NCBI RefSeq assembly: GCF_032027425.1
Contig: NZ_JAVSJA010000001.1
Coordinates: forward strand, 2,617,501 to 2,681,500
Length of the DNA: 64,000 nucleotides
Reading direction: 5' to 3'
DNA from: Microcystis wesenbergii NRERC-220
GTDB taxonomy: Bacteria > Cyanobacteriota > Cyanobacteriia > Cyanobacteriales > Microcystaceae
Part shown: piece by piece, positions 39,982 through 48,338 of the stretch
Numbering within the stretch: the stretch's first letter is position 1
How the letters are laid out: the number at the start of each line of letters is the position of its first letter
The notes under the pieces: model-generated
What the model saw: the letters and a program-made list of their open reading frames with translations, nothing else
Databases searched by the model: none
Told to the model about the DNA's origin: nothing
Position numbers and translations under genes: made by a program

Positions 39982-41001
39982 TTACTGCTCACTGAAAAAT
40001 CCCCTATTCCCGACAACAGTACGAACGCGGTAGATAGGACGTTTTTGGGATTCATGGTAAGTCCGCATCAAAATTTCTGCCAAAAGACCAAAACAGAGTA
40101 ATTGTACCCCGGTTAAAAAGAATAACACGGCCAGGATTAACAAAGGTCGATCGCCGATGTCTTGTCCGAAACCGAGTTTGAGAATAGTCAGATAAGTGCC
40201 TAAAATAATCCCCACTACCATGGATAACAGTCCGTAGAGTCCAAAAATGTGCATCGGACGGGTGAGGAACTTTTTCATAAAAAAGACAGTAAATAAGTCC
40301 ATAATCACGCGAATTGTGCGACCTAAACCATATTTACTCTGTCCGAACCGTCTAGCGTGGTGATTAACGGGAATTTCGGTTATTTTTGCCCCTTCAATAA
40401 AAGCCAATGCGGGTAAAAAGCGATGTAATTCCCCGTAAAGATTCATATCGGCCACTAATTCGGCTCGATAGGCTTTCAAAGAACAACCGTAGTCGTGTAA
40501 TTTGACCCCTGTTACCTTTGCTATTAGCCAATTAGCTATTTTTGAGGGTAAAAGCCGTTTTACCCGGTCATCTTGGCGATTTTTGCGCCAGCCACTCACG
40601 AGGTCATAACCTTCCTCTAATTTGGCCAATAATAGGGGTATATCATTGGGATCGTTCTGCAAATCGCCGTCAAGGGTAACGATGACCTGTCCCGCGGCAT
40701 AATTAAATCCGGCAGCCATGGCGGGGGTTTGTCCGTAGTTGCGTCGCAATATTACCGCCTTGAGATCATCGCGATTTTTGGCTAAATTAGTTAAAACCTC
40801 GGTGGAACCGTCCTTAGAACCGTCGTCAACACAGATAATCTCGTAGTTAATTTGATAAGAACGCAAAATCGTGGCGATACTCTCCACGAGATGGGGGATA
40901 CTGTCCACTTCGTTATAAATGGGAACCACTACCGATAAAGTCTGGATAGCAGCCTGCGGGTTTGGTTCATTGACACTGATGGACGGTGTAATCGGGGACA
41001 T
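39982..41001 (-). CDS. Family 2 glycosyltransferase, polyprenyl-phosphate type
   Basis: A 339-residue DPM1/GtrB-like enzyme. GT2 domain: LSVVVPIYNEVDSIPHLVES, IICVDDGSKDGSTEVLTNLA, LRRNYGQTPAMAAGFNYAAG, VTLDGDLQNDPNDIP (DxD) and HRFLPALAFIEGAKITEIPV. A C-terminal pair of membrane helices (FGLYGLLSMVVGIILGTYLT, LLILAVLFFLTGVQLLCFGL) places the active site at the inner face of the membrane. It transfers a sugar from UDP/GDP to undecaprenyl phosphate for surface polysaccharides or lipid modification. Confidence 0.93.
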   Translation of the reverse strand: MSPITPSISVNEPNPQAAIQTLSVVVPIYNEVDSIPHLVESIATILRSYQINYEIICVDDGSKDGSTEVLTNLAKNRDDLKAVILRRNYGQTPAMAAGFNYAAGQVIVTLDGDLQNDPNDIPLLLAKLEEGYDLVSGWRKNRQDDRVKRLLPSKIANWLIAKVTGVKLHDYGCSLKAYRAELVADMNLYGELHRFLPALAFIEGAKITEIPVNHHARRFGQSKYGLGRTIRVIMDLFTVFFMKKFLTRPMHIFGLYGLLSMVVGIILGTYLTILKLGFGQDIGDRPLLILAVLFFLTGVQLLCFGLLAEILMRTYHESQKRPIYRVRTVVGNRGFFSEQ

Positions 41002-41040
41002 AGTTGACTGACGCGGGGACGTTTTGGGGCGATTGTATCA

Positions 41041-41080
41041 CAATTCAGTGATCAGTTATCAGTTATCAGTTATCAGATGT
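41041..41080. repeat. CAGTTAT tandem repeat
   Basis: Four to five 7-bp units, upstream of the glycosyltransferase start codon. Confidence 0.85.
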
Positions 41081-41098
41081 GAGTTGTCAGTTCACTGA

Positions 41099-41422
41099 TT
41101 ACTGTTCACTGCTCCCTGCTCCCTGTTCCCCTTTCTCTGCTTGCTTTTTGGCTAAAATTGCCTGACGAAAACCTAGGACGACGAGAATATTGGAGAGGGT
41201 GAGGAAAAGTTCGGCGCTGCCGTGTAACCAATCGACGTTAGCTAATTCTTGACCATAGTGGATTTTGGCGTAGATACCGGCAGGAATGGTGATAAAAACG
41301 AAGATTAACAGCACATAAAAGCCAATTAGGGCTAAAAGTGGCATTTTTCCCGAACGAGTGATCAACCAGAGAAACCCCAGATAGGGAAACAGGGAAATGG
41401 CAAATAAACTCTCTTTATTCAT
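41099..41422 (-). CDS. DUF3593 membrane protein
   Basis: 107 residues from ATG 41420-41422 (MNKESLFAISLFPYLGFLWL), which overlaps the upstream gene by 8 nt. Three hydrophobic segments: LFAISLFPYLGFLWLI, LALIGFYVLLIFVFITIPAG and ELFLTLSNILVVLGFRQAIL. The pair DUF2499-DUF3593 is conserved in cyanobacteria and plastid-bearing eukaryotes. Function unknown, presumably thylakoid-related. The C-terminus (QAEKGEQGAGSSEQ) is encoded by repeat DNA. Confidence 0.88.
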   Translation of the reverse strand: MNKESLFAISLFPYLGFLWLITRSGKMPLLALIGFYVLLIFVFITIPAGIYAKIHYGQELANVDWLHGSAELFLTLSNILVVLGFRQAILAKKQAEKGEQGAGSSEQ

Positions 41423-41726
41423 TGTTAACGCTGATTTTACTGGAACGCCACAGCCACCAACCGGCAGCACAGAGGGTAAAATTTCCTAAGACAGTCATGG
41501 CTGCCTGTAGGGTGACTAACCAGGATAAGGCACTGATATTATCAAAAAAATGCCATGTACAGGCACACATTGCCCCAATTAAAGCGGGTAACATTCCCCA
41601 AGATAACATTCGCCACGATCGATCGCTACTGATGTCGCTATAGGTCCAGACTAACCAGATCGCCGCTATCCATTCTACGACACTCGATACATGAACTATC
41701 CACGTCGGTATTGATAAAGCATTCAT
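41415..41726 (-). CDS. DUF2499 (Ycf49-like) membrane protein
   Basis: 103 residues: MNALSIPTWIVHVSSVVEWI, AAIWLVWTYSDISSDRSWRM, LSWGMLPALIGAMCACTWHF, FDNISALSWLVTLQAAMTVL and GNFTLCAAGWWLW. This is the DUF2499/Ycf49 family with three membrane segments and conserved H and W residues. Translationally coupled (ATGAATAA overlap) to DUF3593. Function unknown. Confidence 0.92.
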   Translation of the reverse strand: MNALSIPTWIVHVSSVVEWIAAIWLVWTYSDISSDRSWRMLSWGMLPALIGAMCACTWHFFDNISALSWLVTLQAAMTVLGNFTLCAAGWWLWRSSKISVNNE

Positions 41727-41739
41727 TTTTTTTACAGGA

Positions 41740-41792
41740 GACAGTTATCAGTTATCAGTTATCAGTTATCAGTGGGTAAGTTATCAGTTATC
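41740..41792. repeat. CAGTTAT tandem repeat
   Basis: Six or so 7-bp units interrupted once by GTGGGTAAG, just upstream of the DUF2499 start codon. Four genes in this region have this repeat in the leader. Confidence 0.85.
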
Positions 41793-41883
41793 AGATTTGA
41801 GTTTTAAGTGAGCAGTATTAAATAGAAGTTTCCTACTGTCTTTTCACTGATTACTGTTTACTGATCACTGATCACTAAAAATA

Positions 41884-42855
41884 CTACCCATTTCCCGAAA
41901 AATTTTCTAGCCATTGAATTACCTGTTGACCTAAACTAACATTGTTTAATCGATCGATCTCGCGAATGCCAGTGGGACTGGTGACATTAACTTCGGTGAG
42001 GTAGCCACCAATCACATCTAATCCGACAAAATATAGGCCATCTTCTCGTAATTTTGGGGCTAAAGTGGCACAGATTTCTAATTCTCGATCTGTGATTTCT
42101 GTTTTTGCCACCCGTCCACCCACCGCCATATTACCGCGAAATTCCGAACCGGTGGGAATGCGATTAACTGCCCCGATGGGTTCACCATTGAGGACAATAA
42201 TGCGTTTATCTCCTTCTTGGGCAGCTGGTAAATAATCTTGAATCATTACCGGTTCTTGTCCCCATTTTGTGCTAATTTCAATCATTGAATTGAGATTGCG
42301 ATCTTCGGGACTAAGAAATAAAATTCCCTCCCCTGCTTTACCCCCTAAAGGTTTCATAACTGCCGCCCCTTTTTGGTTGACAAATTCCCTAATCGTTGCT
42401 TTATCTTGGGAAACAATTGTAGCGGGCATTACCTGAGCAAAGTGAATAGTATATAACTTTTCATTGGCATGGCGTAAACCCCTAGTTGAGTTAATTACTT
42501 GGGTTTTTTGGGGGTCGATCAGGTCTAATAAATAGGTGGCATAAAGATAGGCAATTGTCACGGGTGGGTCTTTTCGCATCCAGACAAAATCGAAGTTTTC
42601 TAAGCAGGTAAAAACTGTCTCTTGTCTTTGATACCATTGAGATACAGCCACCCAATGATTATCTTTTAACTCCACGGGAACCAGTTCAATTTTAGTTAGT
42701 TTTGCCCAAGCTTTTCCCGCAATCGCACTGAGATCCGTGATGGAAGTCATCCAGACTTCATGGCCTAATAATTGGGACGCTTCCATGATAGCTACACTGG
42801 TATCATGGCCCGGATCTAGATACTCGATCGGATCGATAATAAAGGCTAGTTTCAT
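41884..42855 (-). CDS. gshB: Glutathione synthetase
   Basis: A 323-residue ATP-grasp enzyme joining glycine to gamma-glutamylcysteine. MKLAFIIDPIEYLDPGHDTS is the standard N-terminus. ATP-grasp parts are VMKPLGGKAGEGILFL (glycine-rich loop), EPVMIQDYLPAAQEGDKRII, NRIPTGSEFRGNMAVGGRVA and GLDVIGGYLTEVNVTSPTGI (metal ligands E and N). It is cotranscribed with grxC, 15 nt apart. Confidence 0.97.
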   Translation of the reverse strand: MKLAFIIDPIEYLDPGHDTSVAIMEASQLLGHEVWMTSITDLSAIAGKAWAKLTKIELVPVELKDNHWVAVSQWYQRQETVFTCLENFDFVWMRKDPPVTIAYLYATYLLDLIDPQKTQVINSTRGLRHANEKLYTIHFAQVMPATIVSQDKATIREFVNQKGAAVMKPLGGKAGEGILFLSPEDRNLNSMIEISTKWGQEPVMIQDYLPAAQEGDKRIIVLNGEPIGAVNRIPTGSEFRGNMAVGGRVAKTEITDRELEICATLAPKLREDGLYFVGLDVIGGYLTEVNVTSPTGIREIDRLNNVSLGQQVIQWLENFSGNG

Positions 42856-42870
42856 TAATAGTTTTTATCC

Positions 42871-43131
42871 TTAATTCTGCAACAGGGGAGCTAAACCACC
42901 ACTTCTATCTAAAGCATAGATGTCATCGCAGCCCCCGATGTGTTGATCGTTTATGAAAATTTGTGGTACACTTGTACGACCATTGGCTCGATCGGACATT
43001 TTGGCTCGCGCTCCTTCATCACCATCGATACAATATTCAGTAAACTCCACTCCTTTTTTCTTGAGTAATGCTTTAGCGCGGATACAGAAAGGACAGGAAC
43101 TCCAAGTATAGATCTCAACATTAGCGGCCAT
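42871..43131 (-). CDS. grxC: Glutaredoxin 3
   Basis: 86 residues: VEIYTWSSCPFCIRAKALLK with the dithiol CPFC at 13-16, SVPQIFINDQHIGGCDDIYA with cis-Pro and the GG-C-D glutathione site, and ALDRSGGLAPLL at the end. A glutathione-dependent disulfide reductase, encoded just before gshB. Confidence 0.97.
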   Translation of the reverse strand: MAANVEIYTWSSCPFCIRAKALLKKKGVEFTEYCIDGDEGARAKMSDRANGRTSVPQIFINDQHIGGCDDIYALDRSGGLAPLLQN

Positions 43132-43175
43132 AAAATTTATCTTCCTTCTTTACATATCTTAAATTTTAGCCGATA

Positions 43176-43276
43176 AGTACCTAAGCAAAATTAATTACAC
43201 ATATCTAACCACCTCTTGCCTCTTGCCTCTTGCCTCTTGCCTATCTTCACTAGGAAATTAATTTTGCACGACTACT
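43176..43276. repeat. MITE family E, copy 2
   Basis: Same ends as copy 1, flanked by TA. Contains four perfect TTGCCTC 7-bp units (copy 1 has a TTGCCTT mixture). Confidence 0.88.
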
Positions 43277-43297
43277 TAACCGAGCAGTGATCTTCCT

Positions 43298-43891
43298 TCA
43301 GGTCAGAAAACGCCAATTAGGGCGATTCCACCGATATATTCCTTGTATTTCCCATTCTTCACCGTTTTGAAAGCGAATACGGCAACTAACAGGGGGGGAA
43401 TCATCTTCACTTTCATTTACTTCTATTACCTCACAGGGAAACCAGTCGCAACTATCGGCAGCGTCTGCGGGAATCCATTCCCATAATCCATTAGACACCT
43501 CGATCGTATCTCCCACCTGTAATTTTTCTCTGGTTAACCTTAATTTTTGTAAATATTCTTGCCAATGAATCGGTTTTATGCTATTCAACCAAGCCAAGCC
43601 ATACTGATCGCGGATAAATTGTACCGCACCGGAAGGGCGATCGTTAAGCCAATCATTGAGGAGAGAACTTTTCCAAGCTAAATTTTCCCGTTCTTGTTTG
43701 AGGATAAATTCCAGCAAAATCTCCCTTTGCATAGATGTTAATTCGTCGAGGGGATTGCCATCAGCGAGGGAATTTCGCTCAAAAAACACCTCTAACAAAA
43801 TTTCTTTTTGTTGTTGATTGAGAGGACAGGATAAAGCCTCACACTGGAGAAAAGCCGCTTTGAGAGTGGTTTCAATCTCATCTCGATCCAT
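43298..43891 (-). CDS. Conserved cyanobacterial protein of unknown function
   Basis: 197 residues in two parts. The first (1-130) is helical with LSCPLNQQQKEILLEVFFER and TSMQREILLEFILKQ, two related LxxxQxEILLE segments, and DWLNDRPSGAVQFIRDQYGL. The second (about 120-197) is a small beta barrel-like domain, KLQVGDTIEVSNGLWEWIPA, CDWFPCEVIEVNESEDDSPP and RIRFQNGEEWEIQGIYRWNR. No signal peptide. Function unknown. Confidence 0.75.
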   Translation of the reverse strand: MDRDEIETTLKAAFLQCEALSCPLNQQQKEILLEVFFERNSLADGNPLDELTSMQREILLEFILKQERENLAWKSSLLNDWLNDRPSGAVQFIRDQYGLAWLNSIKPIHWQEYLQKLRLTREKLQVGDTIEVSNGLWEWIPADAADSCDWFPCEVIEVNESEDDSPPVSCRIRFQNGEEWEIQGIYRWNRPNWRFLT

Positions 43892-43977
43892 CAGAGTCCT
43901 AAAAAAGCTGATTTCAAAGGGTGACGATCCACGATAATCTAAGTATTGGGGAAATCATACCGTAAAATCACTCATCT

Positions 43978-44418
43978 ATGACACCACGCTCGCTCACCGT
44001 TTTACTGCTTTCTGTTCTTTTCTGGCTGTCTAGCTGGCTTATCATCCCTACTGCTCAGGCTTTGACCCCAATTCAACTATTAGATGTATCTTATAAAGAC
44101 TGTCCCCCCGAATTAGCCGAGGGGAGTGTCACCAGTGGGGGAACCAGTTTTCCGGCTAATTGTTTTTTAATCACCGGCAAAGCTAAAAATAATTCTGGAA
44201 AAACCGTCTATGATGCCGATGTTTTTGGTCGGATTTACGATGCTAACGGGGAACCGGCTTTACAAAATCGTAGCCGAGTCGGGGCAATTCCAGAAGTGCC
44301 GCCGGGGATTAGTGATTTCGAGATCAGAATTTCTGTTTCTACCAATCAACCAACCCCCTTGCGACTGGAAAAATTCAAAGCTTCCGGTTTTACCAGTAGT
44401 GTGGATCCGCGGATTTAG
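43978..44418 (+). CDS. Exported protein of unknown function
   Basis: 146 residues. Signal peptide LTVLLLSVLFWLSSWLIIPT ending TAQA. The mature part, LTPIQLLDVSYKDCPPELAE and PANCFLITGKAKNNSGKTVY, contains two Cys that may form a disulfide. DADVFGRIYDANGEPALQNR and PPGISDFEIRISVSTNQP give an immunoglobulin-like FxLYD pattern. Periplasmic or lumenal. Its stop codon overlaps that of the convergent YggT gene (TTAG). Confidence 0.75.
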   Translation: MTPRSLTVLLLSVLFWLSSWLIIPTAQALTPIQLLDVSYKDCPPELAEGSVTSGGTSFPANCFLITGKAKNNSGKTVYDADVFGRIYDANGEPALQNRSRVGAIPEVPPGISDFEIRISVSTNQPTPLRLEKFKASGFTSSVDPRI

Positions 44419-44702
44419 AAACCGCTGCTGACCAGACTTTCGGCCCCTGTGGCTACGACACTCTGAACGACGTTGAGCAGCAGGAAAGCGAGAATCGGGG
44501 AAAAGTCCATCCCGCCTAGGGGTGGGATAATCGAGCGAAAGAGGTTTAAATAGGGATCGGTAATCGGGCTAAGAAAAGACATAATCTGATAGGCCCAACC
44601 GGCATTTTGGAACCAAGTCAGTAGAACCCTAATAATTAGGATTACCGAGTAAATTTGCAGGAAATTGTTGATTATCGTCAAAATAAACCCTATATCGCTC
44701 AT
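44415..44702 (-). CDS. YggT family membrane protein
   Basis: From ATG 44700-44702 the product has 95 residues with two membrane helices: IINNFLQIYSVILIIRVLLT and FSPILAFLLLNVVQSVVATG. The family core WFQNAGWAYQIMSFLSPITD / PYLNLFRSIIPPLGGMD is typical of YggT/Ycf19. Cyanobacterial and plastid members affect thylakoid nucleoid or membrane organisation; the exact role is uncertain. Confidence 0.92.
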   Translation of the reverse strand: MSDIGFILTIINNFLQIYSVILIIRVLLTWFQNAGWAYQIMSFLSPITDPYLNLFRSIIPPLGGMDFSPILAFLLLNVVQSVVATGAESLVSSGF

Positions 44703-44885
44703 AAATAAATCTTTCCTCAAGGGGGCGTGATGGTCAGTCTAGCTTTGATCTTACCAAAAAAATCGTCTTTAGTTACTCTCGCCGCCCTATCTTAGTGGTT
44801 TTAACCAGCTATCGGCCTTGCTCGGGGTTGACGGACACCGGGTAAGAAAACTGAATAACAATAGCATCGAAGCCGTCGTGAGAGC

Positions 44886-45062
44886 AATTACAAAGACAGC
44901 AGCACAATTAAAGCTTTTAACCGCAAAGGGTGGAGAATTAGGAAAATTTTAACTGATCTCCCCACCCCAAGCGCGATTAACGACTTTTAGCGAGGCGACG
45001 CACCACTAAACCACTACCTAGTATGCCTAATACGATAATACCAAAAAGTTCGGGAGTGGACA
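44886..45062. repeat. Direct repeat, left copy (177 bp)
   Basis: AATTACAAAGACAGCAGCAC through the PEP-CTERM coding end to GGGAGTGGACAC. The right copy is at 46886-47061 with about 85-90 percent identity by eye. The copies contain the end of an Rpn-type gene and the C-terminus of a PEP-CTERM-type gene. Confidence 0.9.
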
Positions 45063-45609
45063 CTGGCGGCTGACTCTCGCTGAATGCCTGTGCGCCATCG
45101 TTGTCGGCATCGGCTACATAGATATTATCACCGCTATCGACGGTGATACCACGGGGGCGATTGATCTGAACGTTCCCCGAACTGGAGCTACCGAAAGCGG
45201 ACTGTAAGACACCGCTGGGGTCGAATACCTGTACGCCATGGTTGTCGGCATCGGCTACATAGATATTATCACCGCTATCGACGGCGATACCGTTGGGGTT
45301 ATTGAACTCACCGTTCCCCGTACCCAAGCTACCGAAAGTGGACTGGAAGACACCTCTGGGGTCGAATACCTGTACGCCATGGTTGAACGAATCGGCTACA
45401 TAGATATTATCACCGCTACCGACGGCGATACCGTTGGGGTTATTGAACTCACCGTTCCCCGTACCGGAGCTACCGAAAGCGAAAGAAAAACTGGCTGCAG
45501 TGGCACTGGTGGCGATACTAATACATCCGATCGCAGTGGCCGTGACTAGGGAAAAGGATTTCAGCCGAGCCTTTGATAAGCTATGCTTCTCTAAACTTTT
45601 GTGATTCAT
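44977..45609 (-). CDS. NHL-repeat protein with C-terminal sorting helix
   Basis: 210 residues. A long N-terminus then a signal peptide (FSLVTATAIGCISIATSATA). Three NHL beta-propeller blades with the phrase FNNPNGIAVGSGDNIYVADS, then FNHGVQVFDP, repeated at a 47-residue period. A C-terminal sorting signal STPELFGIIVLGILGSGLVV with RRLAKSR follows. Three blades are too few for a closed propeller (usually six), so it may oligomerise or be shortened. The sorting signal is a PEP-CTERM variant with PEL. Surface or extracellular. Confidence 0.85.
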   Translation of the reverse strand: MNHKSLEKHSLSKARLKSFSLVTATAIGCISIATSATAASFSFAFGSSGTGNGEFNNPNGIAVGSGDNIYVADSFNHGVQVFDPRGVFQSTFGSLGTGNGEFNNPNGIAVDSGDNIYVADADNHGVQVFDPSGVLQSAFGSSSSGNVQINRPRGITVDSGDNIYVADADNDGAQAFSESQPPVSTPELFGIIVLGILGSGLVVRRLAKSR

Positions 45610-45866
45610 AAGCGTAGATAATTACATAAAACTTCATAAAATTAAACTGATTGTAACCTACCCCTTCCTCTAGCAATTGTCAAGAAATTTCTGGGAAGAT
45701 GTGACAAATTTGCCGATATCTATACAATTAGTCGATGAGTAGAATTGAATTTTGCCGATAATGTATTCCGCGCTACGATTCTCCTCGGCAACAGTTACGG
45801 CGAATACAGGATGTGAACACCGGCGACCGAGGGTATCCTAGGAGAAACGGAAAGTAATCCCTGAAG
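45610..45866. other. Divergent intergenic region
   Basis: 257 bases between the NHL gene and the Rpn gene. AT-rich with no repeat or known operator recognised; promoters for both genes must lie here. Confidence 0.4.
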
Positions 45867-46682
45867 ATGTTTGATAATATTTGTAAATTTATCGCCGAAA
45901 ACTTCTCCGATGATCTAGCCACTTGGTTATTGGGTTCTCCCCTCTCCTTAACCGTACTCGACCCGACAGAATTACAATTAGACCCCATTCGTGCCGATTC
46001 TCTGATTTTTTTGCAGTCAGAGCAACTAATTCTCCATACCGAATTTCAAACCGACCCCGACTCCAAAATTCCTTTCCGAATGCTCGATTATCGCATTCGC
46101 GTCTATCGTCGTCATCCCCAAAAACAAATGCGTCAAGTGGTAATTTATCTGCGACGCAGCGACTCTCCCCTAGTACAAGAAAATACTTTCCGTCTGGGGG
46201 AAACCTTTCATTCCTTCCAAGTCATCCGTCTTTGGGAAGAAAATACACCACAATTTTTCCATCATCCCGGTTTATTACCCTTTGCCGTCCTCAGCAATAC
46301 CGATGACCCCGAACAGGTGTTAAGTCAGGTGTCCCGTTCTTTAGAAACTATCTCTGAAAAACAGGTGCAAAGCAATCTCGCTGCCGCCACCAGTATTCTC
46401 GCTGGGTTAGTATTAAATCGAGAGACGATTAAAAAAATCCTTCGGAGTGACATTATGAGAGAATCCGTAATTTATCAAGATATTTTAGAGGAAGGCAGAG
46501 AGGAAGGCGAGGAGAAGGGACTACAAAAAGGACGACAAGAAGGATTGCAAGAAGGTAAAGAAGAAAAAGCCCGACAAATTGCCCTAAAAATGCTATCTGC
46601 TGGTTTTCCTATCCCAGAAATCGCCCGATTTACCGATTTATCCCCTGCAACTATCGAGGAATTACAATCGAGAGACGATTAA
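45867..46682 (+). CDS. Rpn-type PD-(D/E)XK nuclease-like protein
   Basis: 271 residues of the Rpn/DUF4351-type recombination-promoting nuclease family. MFDNICKFIAENFSDDLATW is typical. The PD-(D/E)XK core is RADSLIFLQSEQLILHTEFQ / TDPDSKIPFRMLDYRIRVYR (D...E-x-Q). The long C-terminal helix (EEGREEGEEKGLQKGRQEGL) and a last segment (MLSAGFPIPEIARFTDLSPA) follow. Its final codons come from the duplication boundary: the true end LQRQQHN is now in the downstream partial copy (46705), whereas this copy ends LQSRDD. Confidence 0.88.
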   Translation: MFDNICKFIAENFSDDLATWLLGSPLSLTVLDPTELQLDPIRADSLIFLQSEQLILHTEFQTDPDSKIPFRMLDYRIRVYRRHPQKQMRQVVIYLRRSDSPLVQENTFRLGETFHSFQVIRLWEENTPQFFHHPGLLPFAVLSNTDDPEQVLSQVSRSLETISEKQVQSNLAAATSILAGLVLNRETIKKILRSDIMRESVIYQDILEEGREEGEEKGLQKGRQEGLQEGKEEKARQIALKMLSAGFPIPEIARFTDLSPATIEELQSRDD

Positions 46683-46911
46683 AAAAATCCTTCGGAGTGA
46701 CATTATGAGAGAATCCGTCATCTATCAAGATATTTTAGAGGAAGGCAGAGAGGAAGGCGAGGAGAAGGGACTACAAAAAGGCAAAGAAGAAAAAGCTCGA
46801 CAAATTGCCCTAAAAATGCTATCTGCTGGCTTTCCTGTCCCAGAAATCGCCCAATTTACCGATTTATCTCCCGCAACTATCGAGGAATTACAAAGACAGC
46901 AGCACAATTAA
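46666..46911 (+). pseudogene. Duplicated 3' end of the Rpn-type gene
   Basis: A tandem copy of the last 250 bp of the preceding gene, starting ATCGAGAGACGATT (compare 46417). The frame from ATG 46705 would give 68 residues, MRESVIYQDILEEGREEGEE and so on to ELQRQQHN. It lacks the nuclease domain. It has a 24-bp deletion in the EGLQEG part and a few substitutions. Possibly translated but not an active nuclease. Confidence 0.85.
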
Positions 46912-47061
46912 AGCTTTTAACCGCAAAGGGTGGGGAATTAGGAAAATTTTAACCGTCTCCTCACCCCACACCGATTAACGACGTTTAGCTAGGCGACGCA
47001 CCACTAAACCACTACCTAGTATGCCTAGTCCGATAATACTAGAAAGTTTGGGAGTGGACAC
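46886..47061. repeat. Direct repeat, right copy
   Basis: See 44886-45062. Same orientation, about 2.0 kb apart. Confidence 0.9.
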
Positions 47062-47150
47062 ATTACCAATATCACCCGAAATATCAGAAGCAACAAGGCG
47101 AAAGTTATCCATTGCAGCATAACCACTGCTTAGAATATCGATTTGATCCC
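46975..47150 (-). pseudogene. C-terminal remnant of a PEP-CTERM-type protein
   Basis: The minus strand reads WDQIDILSSGYAAMDNFRLV, then STPKLSSIIGLGILGSGLVV and RRLAKRR, the end of an exosortase-type surface protein. The 5' part is missing. It runs directly into, and overlaps in another frame, the last codons of the aminotransferase. The sorting helix is nearly identical to that of the NHL protein. Confidence 0.8.
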
Positions 47151-48322
47151 AAAAAAGCCCCAATTTTCTCCACAGCAGCCTCTATAATATCGGGATCGTG
47201 AACTAGGGCAAAACGAACATAACCCTCGCCACCCTTACCAAAACCGGAACCGGGGGAAACAGCGACACCGGTTTGGGCCACCAATTGCCGACAAAAATCG
47301 ACGGAATTACCCGCCCAACTGGGGGGAATTTTCGCCCAAACGTACATAGTGGCGGCCGGAGTGGCAACTGGCCAACCGATGCGATTTAGGGCATTAATAA
47401 ACACATCCCGACGTTTTTGGAAGATAGCGACGGTTTCCTTGACTGAATCTTGATTACCGGTTAAAGCAGCGATCGCACCGTTGAGGATGCCCAAATACTG
47501 ATTAAAATCAACCATGGCTTTAATCTGTCGCAAAGCCATAATTAACTGCGGGTTGCCAATGGCGAAACCGATGCGAAAACCGCCCATATTATAGGACTTG
47601 GAAAAGGTAAAAAACTCGATCGAATTAGTTTTATCTCGATCGGCCTGTAAAATTGACGGGGGGGGCGATGTTCCCGCAAAAAAGATGTCTAGATAGGGAA
47701 AATCGTGGATTAAAACTAAATTATGCTGACGGCAAAAGTCAACCGCTTTTTGGAAAAATGCCAAAGGTGCGATCGCTGTAGTGGGATTATGGGGATAACT
47801 CAAGACCATCAGCTTCGATTGTGCCAGCACTGCCTCAGGAATGTCCTCTAAAACCGGCAGAAAGTCATTTTTTGCCAAAATTGGCATTCCGTACATTTGA
47901 CCGCCAGCAAGGGCAACACCGCCCAAATGGGAGGGATAACCCGGATCGAGGAGCAGAGCAAAATCCCCGGGGTTGAGAAGGGCCAAAGGTAGATGGGCCG
48001 TGCCTTCCTGAGAACCAATTAGGGGTAAAACCTCCGTTTCCGGATCGACGGGGACACCAAAGCGATCGCTATACCAGTTAGCGGCAGTTATTCGGAAGTC
48101 TCTGGTCCCATTATGGAGTAAATAGCCGTGGGTGTGAGGATCGTGGAGAGATCGCTCTATAGCATCGATAACATGGGGAGCAGCACCAAGATCGGAGGAA
48201 CCGAGCGAAAGATCGATAATGGTATTACCCGCTTCTCTACTGGCAGCTTTTGCCCGATCCATATCGGCAAAAACGTTGGATTGGAGTGCCTGTAAGCGGT
48301 GTGCTAGGGTTAAGTTATTCAT
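47105..48322 (-). CDS. Class I/II aminotransferase (LL-diaminopimelate aminotransferase-like)
   Basis: 405 residues from ATG 48320-48322. PLP-fold parts: NTIIDLSLGSSDLGAAPHVI, LIGSQEGTAHLPLALLNPGD, VLSYPHNPTTAIAP (NP binding), HDFPYLDIFF (Asp/Tyr) and FFTFSKSYNMGGFRIGFAIG with the Schiff-base Lys. Often annotated as LL-DAP or succinyl-DAP aminotransferase; the substrate is not certain. The last dozen residues SNRYSKQWLCCNG are encoded by sequence from the PEP-CTERM remnant, so the C-terminus is recombinant. The natural end is probably near VEKIGAFLGS. Confidence 0.88.
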   Translation of the reverse strand: MNNLTLAHRLQALQSNVFADMDRAKAASREAGNTIIDLSLGSSDLGAAPHVIDAIERSLHDPHTHGYLLHNGTRDFRITAANWYSDRFGVPVDPETEVLPLIGSQEGTAHLPLALLNPGDFALLLDPGYPSHLGGVALAGGQMYGMPILAKNDFLPVLEDIPEAVLAQSKLMVLSYPHNPTTAIAPLAFFQKAVDFCRQHNLVLIHDFPYLDIFFAGTSPPPSILQADRDKTNSIEFFTFSKSYNMGGFRIGFAIGNPQLIMALRQIKAMVDFNQYLGILNGAIAALTGNQDSVKETVAIFQKRRDVFINALNRIGWPVATPAATMYVWAKIPPSWAGNSVDFCRQLVAQTGVAVSPGSGFGKGGEGYVRFALVHDPDIIEAAVEKIGAFLGSNRYSKQWLCCNG

Positions 48323-48338
48323 AACCACAGATACCTAA

